A stretch of DNA of 11,602 bases from Planctomycetota bacterium (lineage in GTDB: Bacteria > Planctomycetota > Planctomycetia > Pirellulales > Thermoguttaceae). This document shows positions 6,466-11,602 of the stretch, piece after piece. How positions within the stretch are numbered: the stretch's first letter is position 1; every line of letters starts with the position of its first letter. The DNA lies in assembly GCA_021784975.1 (NCBI GenBank), contig JAJYGU010000468.1, positions 1 to 11,602 on the forward strand, read 5' to 3'. Under the pieces are notes generated by a model. It did not search any database, was not told the DNA's origin, and was given only the letters and a program-made list of their open reading frames with translations. A program made the position numbers and the translations under genes.

Positions 6466-6493
6466 ATCCCCAAATCGGGGATTTTGCGATAAT
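6466..6493 (+). promoter_or_regulatory. Extended -10 with an adjoining dyad, upstream of the AsmA-like gene
   Basis: TG-C-GATAAT at 6485-6493 resembles an extended -10 promoter (five of six hexamer bases plus the TG). No good -35 is present, which is tolerated in extended -10 promoters. Immediately upstream is an inverted repeat, ATCCCC (6466-6471) and GGGGAT (6477-6482) with a 5-bp spacer, where a repressor or activator could act. Confidence 0.35.
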
Positions 6494-6574
6494 CGCGGCC
6501 ACCGATGGACCGACTCTGTTAAAGTGCCATCGCGCTGGCGAGATGGGCCACCGGTCCCGCAACCACGGAGGGTT

Positions 6575-9500
6575 GTGCCGATTTTCACCCGCGTCGTCAA
6601 TTTCTGCTGGTTCTGCTTCAAGTGGGGCCTGATGCTGGCGGTCGTGGCGGGGGGCGCGGCGGCCTGGTACTTCTACCACCGCATTGACGACACCATCCGC
6701 CGTCAGGTGCAACTGAAGATTGCCCAGCATTACGGCCATCTGAAGGTTGGCATCCGCTCTGCCCAGTGGGTGGAAGGCAAAGGCATCCGGCTGGAGGGAT
6801 TGACGATCGTCGAACCCGGCGCCGAGGGGCCGCAATCCGAGCTTCTCAGCGTGGAAGAGCTGTTCCTCGAGTGCTCCACGGATCTGAAGGACTTGGCCGC
6901 CGGCGAGCCGGAGGTACACCGCGTAATCGTCCGCCGCCCCACGCTGCGGGCCACCCGTCGGCCCGACGGCACCTACAGCGTGGCCAAACTGCTACCGTTG
7001 CCCCATTGCGGTGCGGGCATCCCGGAAGTCATTATCGAAAATGCGATCGTCGAAGTCTTCGATCCGCTCAAGCGATCCGCCACCACGTTGACCTTGCGGG
7101 ACGTCAACCTCACCCTCACCCCGCCGGCGGAAGGCCAGCCGGGCGGCGGGCAGAAGCGGGCGCAAGTCCGCGGCGCACTGACCGGCGATCACTTTCGCCG
7201 CGCGGAGTTTTACGGGTCCATGGATTTGACCGCTTCGAGGTACACCATTGGCGGCCAAGTGGAGGGATTGGACATCTCGCCGGAGTTGCGGGCGACGCTG
7301 CCCGACCCGCTTTGCCGCCGATTAGCGGTGCTGGGAGAACTGCGCGGGCAAAGCGAGTTGAACTTCACCTTGAGCTACGACCCGGCGGCGACGCCTCGGC
7401 TGCGGTTCGATCTGAAAGGACGCCTGGTTCGTGGCCGATGGGACGATCCGCGGCTACCCCACCCCTTGACAGAGTTGATCGCGACCGTACACGTCAATAA
7501 TGCGGGCTTCCTGCTCAGCGATTGCACCGCCCATTGCAATCAAGCCACCTTGCAGGTCAAGTCGTGTGGTGGTCGTAGCTTCGATCTGACCGGCCCGATG
7601 ATGCTCAGCGCCAGCGTGTCCCAATTAGAGTTGGATCGCCCCTTGTTGGATATCCTGCCGCGCGCCTTGCAGGAGGAATGGCACAAGTACTCGCCGGCGG
7701 GCACGGTGGACGCCCAAGTGCAACTCGATTACGACGGCCGGGTCTGGCATCCCCAGGTCTCGGTGCGCTGCCGGAACGTGTCGTTTGCGCGCCGTGAGTT
7801 CCCCTACCGGCTGGAGCAGGGGCAGGGGACGCTGGAGTTGAAGGACGACGTGCTGAGATTGCGGCTTACCGCCTACAGCGGGAGCCGGCCGGTGAGCCTG
7901 AGCGCCGAGGTGTCGCATCCGGATTCCGCCCCGGTCGGATGGTTCGAGGCCAAGGCCGACGAGATTCCGGTGGACGAGAGGCTGATGGCCGCCTTGCCCC
8001 CGCAGCCGCAAGCGGTGGTCCGCTCGCTCGACGTGCACGGCAACATCTCCGTCTATGCCAGGTTAGGGCGCGAGCGGCCGGAAGAGCCGATCCACCAGCA
8101 TTATGTGATTGTTTCGGTCGGCTGCGGGCTGCGCTACCAGGCGTTTCCCTATCCACTGGAGAACGTTCGCGGTAAGCTGGATATTGTCGATCACCAATGG
8201 TCCTCCGGCAACTTGGAAGCGACCCACAACGGGGCGCGAGTGTGGTGCAAGGAGGTGAGATTTGCCCCGGGTCTTCAGGGCAACGAGTTGCTGCTGAAGA
8301 TCGAGGGCAAGGGCGTGCCGCTGGACGACGATTTGTGCCATGCGCTCAGCCCACACGCGCAACAGGTTTGGCGGGACATGCGGCCGCGTGGCACGGTCAA
8401 CGTAGCGGCCGAAATTCGTTACCTGCCCCAACAGCACCAGATGAGCCTCGGCGTCTGGGCCCGTCCGCAGCCGCAGACGACCTCGATCGAGCCGGTATCG
8501 TTTCCCTACCGCTTGGAAAAGCTCCAGTGCACGGCCTCCTACCGCGACGGCCGACTGGTGCTGGAGCACGTCAAGGCGGAACACGGTGCAGTCAAGATCG
8601 CCACGGAAGGAGAATGTCACTTTCTGCCCGACGGCCGCTGGGACCTGCATTTCACCGGATTGACGGTGGACCGGCTTCGACCCGACCACGAACTGATCCA
8701 AGCCCTGCCCGAGAGGTTGAAAAAGGCGTTGGTCGACCTGAACCTGTCGGCGCCCATGAATCTCCGCGGCGGGCTGGATTTTGAACACCACGGATCGCCG
8801 GACCAGCCCCTGCAGATGCGCTGGAATATGCGGGTCGGTTTGCAGCAGGCGTCGTTGCAATGCGGGGAGATTCCGCTTACGAATGTGAGCGGCGAGGTGG
8901 CCTTGGCGGGCGGCTTCGACGGCCGGCAGGCCTATTCGCGCGGGGAACTGGACCTGGAATCGGTCAACTACAAGGACTGCTTGTTCACTCAAGTCAAGGG
9001 TCCGTTGTGGATCGAGGACGGCCGCCTGCTGTTCGGCACGGCCATCGAACCGCGGAACCTGCCGCCGGAGGCCGCGGTGGCTGCCGGCCCGCCGCAGCCG
9101 TTGGCGGCCGCCGTGTTCGACGGAGCGATCTACGGCGGCGGCTGGGTGCTTTTTGGGCCCGAGCCGCGGTACGCGCTAAGCGTGGTGGTGAACCATGCCG
9201 ATCTCGCCCGCTGTGCCCAGGAATTGACCGCCTCGCGGCCCAGAGCCATGGGGAGGATCATGGCCACCGCCGAGTTGAGCGGCAGCAGCCGCAGCCGCAA
9301 CACGTTGGTCGGCCGTGGCCGGATCGAGCTCACCAACGCCTACATCTACGAGTTGCCGGTGATGCTTTCGCTGTTGAAGATCCTCAGCATCCGGCCGCCC
9401 GATGCCAACGCCTTCAGCTCGGGACATATTGACTATCGCATCGAAGGCGAGCACGTTTATTTCGACCACATCAACTTTAACGGCGACGCCATCAGCCTCC

Positions 9501-9736
9501 GCGGCAACGGCGAAATGAACTTTCAAACCGAGATTCACCTGACCTTCTACGCCAAATTGGGACGCGGAGAGTTCGATATTCCGATTGTTCGCGAGTTATT
9601 CAGCGCCGCCAGCCGGCAGATCATGCTGCTGCACGTCAACGGCACCCTGCAGAATCCCGAGCCCAGCCGCGAGGCGCTTCCCGGTCTGAATCAGGCCTGG
9701 CAGCAGTTCGAAAACGACCTCCAGAATCGAAAGTAG
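6575..9736 (+). CDS. Large AsmA-like repeat protein, membrane-anchored
   Basis: A 1053-residue protein with one N-terminal membrane helix (about 15-34) followed by a long, beta-rich region predicted to lie in the periplasm. The C-terminal part (about 905-1030, GRIELTNAYIYELPVMLSLLKIL and FDHINFNGDAISLRGNG) resembles the AsmA/DUF3971 C-terminal domain of the AsmA/YhdP/TamB superfamily, proposed to form lipid-conducting grooves between membranes. Between them, five degenerate modules recur about every 115 residues, each with an LP-x-L helix, a G-x-(V/L) strand start and an (F/H/I)P-(Y/L) motif. I chose GTG 6575, with GGAGG (6567-6571) just upstream, because it places the helix near the N-terminus. 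The frame also allows GTG 6524 (17 residues longer), which lacks a ribosome binding site. The exact role is unknown. Confidence 0.85.
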   Translation: MPIFTRVVNFCWFCFKWGLMLAVVAGGAAAWYFYHRIDDTIRRQVQLKIAQHYGHLKVGIRSAQWVEGKGIRLEGLTIVEPGAEGPQSELLSVEELFLECSTDLKDLAAGEPEVHRVIVRRPTLRATRRPDGTYSVAKLLPLPHCGAGIPEVIIENAIVEVFDPLKRSATTLTLRDVNLTLTPPAEGQPGGGQKRAQVRGALTGDHFRRAEFYGSMDLTASRYTIGGQVEGLDISPELRATLPDPLCRRLAVLGELRGQSELNFTLSYDPAATPRLRFDLKGRLVRGRWDDPRLPHPLTELIATVHVNNAGFLLSDCTAHCNQATLQVKSCGGRSFDLTGPMMLSASVSQLELDRPLLDILPRALQEEWHKYSPAGTVDAQVQLDYDGRVWHPQVSVRCRNVSFARREFPYRLEQGQGTLELKDDVLRLRLTAYSGSRPVSLSAEVSHPDSAPVGWFEAKADEIPVDERLMAALPPQPQAVVRSLDVHGNISVYARLGRERPEEPIHQHYVIVSVGCGLRYQAFPYPLENVRGKLDIVDHQWSSGNLEATHNGARVWCKEVRFAPGLQGNELLLKIEGKGVPLDDDLCHALSPHAQQVWRDMRPRGTVNVAAEIRYLPQQHQMSLGVWARPQPQTTSIEPVSFPYRLEKLQCTASYRDGRLVLEHVKAEHGAVKIATEGECHFLPDGRWDLHFTGLTVDRLRPDHELIQALPERLKKALVDLNLSAPMNLRGGLDFEHHGSPDQPLQMRWNMRVGLQQASLQCGEIPLTNVSGEVALAGGFDGRQAYSRGELDLESVNYKDCLFTQVKGPLWIEDGRLLFGTAIEPRNLPPEAAVAAGPPQPLAAAVFDGAIYGGGWVLFGPEPRYALSVVVNHADLARCAQELTASRPRAMGRIMATAELSGSSRSRNTLVGRGRIELTNAYIYELPVMLSLLKILSIRPPDANAFSSGHIDYRIEGEHVYFDHINFNGDAISLRGNGEMNFQTEIHLTFYAKLGRGEFDIPIVRELFSAASRQIMLLHVNGTLQNPEPSREALPGLNQAWQQFENDLQNRK

Positions 9737-9743
9737 CCATCCG

Positions 9744-10061
9744 ATGAGCATCGGCCCGATGAGTGGTTTGCCTGCCAGTGTCGCCGGTTTGCCGGCGACC
9801 CAAGCCAAAGGGAGCGAGGCGGATCGCGGCCCGCAGGAGCTTGCGGTTCGGCAGCGAGAGGCGTACTATGCACAAACGGCGGACGAGGCGGCCAGCGTCG
9901 GCCCAACCGACGGCCAGGACCACGAGACGGCCGATCGCGACGCCGATGGCCGGCCCGGTTGGACGTCCTCGTCCGAAACGAGCTGTAAACGCAACCCCCT
10001 TCCACCGAACAGCCGCGACCCGACCGGCCAACGCGGCAGCCTGCTGGACCTGACGGGATAG
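9744..10061 (+). CDS. Small acidic, disordered protein
   Basis: A 105-residue frame begins 7 bp after the AsmA-like stop. It starts MSIGPMSGLPASVAGLPATQ, has a short charged helical centre (ELAVRQREAYYAQTADEAA, 32-50), an acidic Asp/His motif (TDGQDHETADRDADGR, 55-70), and ends RDPTGQRGSLLDLTG. The ordered motifs at both ends and the lack of low-complexity shadows suggest it is real. From memory it recalls small planctomycete proteins ending in a similar LDL(T/S)G tail, which I cannot verify here. It has no signal peptide or membrane helix. No clear ribosome binding site is seen, so translation may depend on coupling to the AsmA-like gene. Function is unknown. Shadow frames on this stretch are less convincing. 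Confidence 0.65.
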   Translation: MSIGPMSGLPASVAGLPATQAKGSEADRGPQELAVRQREAYYAQTADEAASVGPTDGQDHETADRDADGRPGWTSSSETSCKRNPLPPNSRDPTGQRGSLLDLTG

Positions 10062-10062
10062 C

Positions 10063-10207
10063 CAAAACCCGAAAGCCCAAAGCCTGAGGATTTGCATTGT
10101 TCAGTTCTCATTTCTCATTTTTCATTGAGCGGGCGAACTGAAAAATGAACAACCGAAAATGAAAAATGCAAGACGTGCCCGACCTCTGACCTCCGACCCC
10201 TGATCCC
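10063..10207. repeat. Spacer made of short-period repeats with an AT-rich fold-back
   Basis: The spacer before dapF consists of three quasi-repetitive tracts: purine/C text around CCAAAACCCGAAAGCCCAAA (10062-10088), an AT-rich fold-back (10092-10171), and a GACCTCTGACC-type tract (10180-10207). In the fold-back, TTGCAT (10092-10097) pairs with ATGCAA (10166-10171) and TTCAGTTC (10100-10107) pairs perfectly with GAACTGAA (10135-10142). Variants of TTTCATT and AATGAAAA fill the arms. The base composition is unlike the GC-rich genes on both sides. It may carry the dapF promoter, but no clear -35/-10 pair is visible, and the ATG of dapF has no obvious ribosome binding site. Confidence 0.65.
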
Positions 10208-10212
10208 TCGTC

Positions 10213-11109
10213 ATGCGATTCACCAAGATGCACGGCGCCGGCAACGACTACCTCTATGTCGATTGCTTCAGCCAACCGTTGCCCGACGACCCGGCGGAGT
10301 TGGCGCGACAAGTCTCCCCGCGGCATTTCAGCGTCGGCGGCGACGGGCTGATCTTGATCTGTCCAAGCTCGCTGGCCGACGCCCGCATGCGGATGTTCAA
10401 CGCCGACGGCTCGGAGGCCGAGATGTGCGGCAACGGCATTCGCTGCGTGGCGAAGTACGTCTACGATCACGGCATCTGCCGCAAGGACAGGCTGCGGATT
10501 GAGACGGGCCGCGGCCTCCTGACCTTGGATCTGTCGGTCGCCGATGGCCGTGTCGAACGAGTGCGGGTCGACATGGGTGAGCCGATCTTGGAGGCCAAGC
10601 GCATCCCCACCACTCTGCGGCCTAATCCGGCCATGGCCAACGGGGCCGTAACCGACGTCGATCTGAGCCTCCGCGGCCGCCGGCTGAAAGTCACCTGTGT
10701 CTCGATGGGCAATCCGCACTGCATCACCTTCGTCGACGAACTGACCGACCAGTGGGTGCTCGGCGTGGGGCCAAGAGTGGAAAACAACCGCCACTTTCCC
10801 CAGCGGGTGAATGCCGAGTTTGCCCGCATCCTCGCGCCCGGCGAGATGCAGATGCGGGTTTGGGAGCGGGGATCGGGCGAAACGCTTGCCTGCGGTACCG
10901 GGGCGTGCGCCGTGTGTGTGGCCGGGGCGCTGACCGGCCGCACGCAACGCACCGTCCTCATGCACCTGGCGGGCGGCGACTTGGAATTGGAGTGGGCCGC
11001 CGACAACCACGTCTACATGACCGGCGGGGCGGTAGAAGTGTTCAGCGGCGAATGGGCAGGTATGGGGACTGTCCCCTTCGGCCGCGAAGCAGGTAAACGT
11101 CAACCATGA
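10213..11109 (+). CDS. dapF: Diaminopimelate epimerase DapF
   Basis: A 298-residue cytoplasmic enzyme that converts LL-diaminopimelate into meso-diaminopimelate, the precursor of lysine and of the peptidoglycan cross-link. It is a PLP-independent two-base racemase. Both catalytic cysteines are present: Cys72 in NADGSEAEMCGNGIRC (63-78) and Cys227 in ACGTGACA (226-233). Other family residues are visible: the N-terminal MRFTKMHGAGNDY (Asn11), GNPH (166-169), RVNAEF (198-203) and ERGSGET (218-224). The natural C-terminus is expected near residue 281 (VEVFSGEW), and 17 further residues come from a stretch with the palindrome GGGGACTGTCCCC. The stop overlaps the start of the acyltransferase gene by 4 nt (ATGA), so the two are an operon. 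ATG 10213 begins the family motif directly. Confidence 0.97.
   Translation: MRFTKMHGAGNDYLYVDCFSQPLPDDPAELARQVSPRHFSVGGDGLILICPSSLADARMRMFNADGSEAEMCGNGIRCVAKYVYDHGICRKDRLRIETGRGLLTLDLSVADGRVERVRVDMGEPILEAKRIPTTLRPNPAMANGAVTDVDLSLRGRRLKVTCVSMGNPHCITFVDELTDQWVLGVGPRVENNRHFPQRVNAEFARILAPGEMQMRVWERGSGETLACGTGACAVCVAGALTGRTQRTVLMHLAGGDLELEWAADNHVYMTGGAVEVFSGEWAGMGTVPFGREAGKRQP
11064..11076. repeat. Palindrome GGGGACTGTCCCC inside the dapF tail
   Basis: A perfect 6-bp inverted repeat with one central base lies in the last codons of dapF, after the conserved end of the protein. Similar GGGGAC/GTCCCC hairpins occur as dispersed repeats in planctomycete and other genomes. That is recalled, not checked. 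It encodes part of the extra C-terminal tail. Confidence 0.6.
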
Positions 11110-11602
11110 AGATTGAGAGTCCCCTGATCCACAAGATCGGCGGTCTGTTAGGCTCGGCGGCGGTTCGTTGGTGGATGGGCACGCTCGACTATCAAGTGGC
11201 CTACGAAGATCCGTTGATCGACCCGGTGTTTCCCGAGTGCCGCGGCCAGAAGATTTACATCTTCTGGCACGAGTACATTCCCTTTCCCCTCTACCTCCGC
11301 GGACACTGCAACCTGGCCATGCTCCTGAGCCGGCATCGCGACGCCGAGATCCTCTCCCACATGGCCTATCACCTGGGTTTCGCATTTGTCCGCGGTTCCA
11401 CCAACCGCGGCGGGGTGGCGGCACTGCGCGAAATGCTGGCCCGAAGCCGTTCCATGCACTTGACCATCACCCCCGACGGTCCCCGCGGTCCGCGACGCAA
11501 GCTGGCCCCTGGTTGCGTCTACCTGGCATCGAAGCTCGGGCTGCCACTGGTGGTGATGGGTTACGGCTACGACCGCCCTTGGCGGGTCCGCAGCGCCTGG
11601 GA
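11106..11602 (+). CDS. DUF374-type lysophospholipid acyltransferase, cut by the right edge
   Basis: An open frame from ATG 11106 runs off the right edge, giving 165 residues plus a partial codon. It fits the DUF374 branch of the lysophospholipid acyltransferase-like superfamily, membrane-associated enzymes that transfer acyl chains to lipids or lipid A-type acceptors. Visible features are IFWHEYIPFPL (52-62), SRHRDAEI (75-82), FVRGSTNRGGVAALREML (94-111) and the family hallmark ITPDGPRGPRRKLAPG (121-136), followed by ASKLGLPLVVMG. His55 may be the catalytic His, but a clear H-x4-D motif is not obvious. The ATG overlaps the dapF stop (ATGA), so translation is probably coupled; only a weak AGG lies upstream. 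The C-terminus is missing from the window. The substrate is unknown. Confidence 0.88.
   Translation, partial: MKIESPLIHKIGGLLGSAAVRWWMGTLDYQVAYEDPLIDPVFPECRGQKIYIFWHEYIPFPLYLRGHCNLAMLLSRHRDAEILSHMAYHLGFAFVRGSTNRGGVAALREMLARSRSMHLTITPDGPRGPRRKLAPGCVYLASKLGLPLVVMGYGYDRPWRVRSAW

Larger units (their letters stand above)
6252..6574. other. Divergent control region between the permease and the AsmA-like gene
   Basis: This 323-bp region has lower GC than its neighbours. It holds the permease ribosome binding site (GGAG, 6259-6262), a perfect 8-bp palindrome GTGTACAC (6273-6280) in the permease leader, a minus-strand promoter candidate (6349-6376), a dyad ATCCCC/GGGGAT (6466-6482), and a plus-strand extended -10 (6485-6493). 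The palindrome and the dyad are possible operators, but I match neither to a known regulator. Confidence 0.5.

Noticed and set aside
10108..11424. 438-codon minus-strand frame opposite dapF and the acyltransferase
   Set aside because: It is antisense to two clear genes and reads into the AT-rich repeat; no recognisable protein.

Overview
The window looks like chromosomal DNA of a planctomycete, probably in or near the Pirellulales. This is inferred from high GC, frequent GTG starts, a planctomycete-style Ser/Thr kinase, small proteins that resemble planctomycete-only families, and intergenic spacers filled with fold-back repeats. No phage, transposase, CRISPR array, rRNA or tRNA is visible. 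Most genes are housekeeping or cell-envelope genes; the novelty lies in two unusual proteins and several repeat elements.

Layout. On the minus strand from the left edge: the N-terminal 110 residues of a coiled-coil protein (1-332, cut by the edge), thioredoxin TrxA (531-857), and a Ser/Thr kinase with a C-terminal receiver-like domain that has lost its phosphorylation residues (903-2465). A strong sigma70-type promoter for trxA lies across the end of the kinase gene. A 445-bp spacer follows, then two plus-strand genes: an unrecognised 99-aa protein (2911-3210) and a Trm112/UPF0434-like protein (3328-3600). These converge on a minus-strand LysM membrane protein (3672-4247), with two identical hairpin repeats between. 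A 486-bp spacer holds a fold-back element of about 173 bp, then a minus-strand NCS1-family permease (4734-6251). Its control region is shared with a divergent plus-strand gene for a 1053-aa AsmA-like membrane-anchored protein (6575-9736). Downstream on the plus strand are a small acidic protein (9744-10061), a spacer rich in short repeats, dapF (10213-11109), and a DUF374-type acyltransferase whose ATG overlaps the dapF stop and which runs off the right edge.

How the genes fit together. DapF makes meso-diaminopimelate for lysine and peptidoglycan. The acyltransferase should modify envelope lipids. The LysM protein probably binds peptidoglycan from the inner membrane. The AsmA-like protein belongs to a superfamily tied to lipid transport between membranes. 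The right half therefore leans towards envelope biogenesis, while the left half combines signalling (kinase) with redox maintenance (TrxA). I did not find an obvious new multi-gene defence or metabolic system. The best leads are the kinase/pseudo-receiver fusion, the regular repeat of about 115 residues in the AsmA-like protein, and the families of fold-back repeats, one of which appears to have extended the DapF C-terminus.
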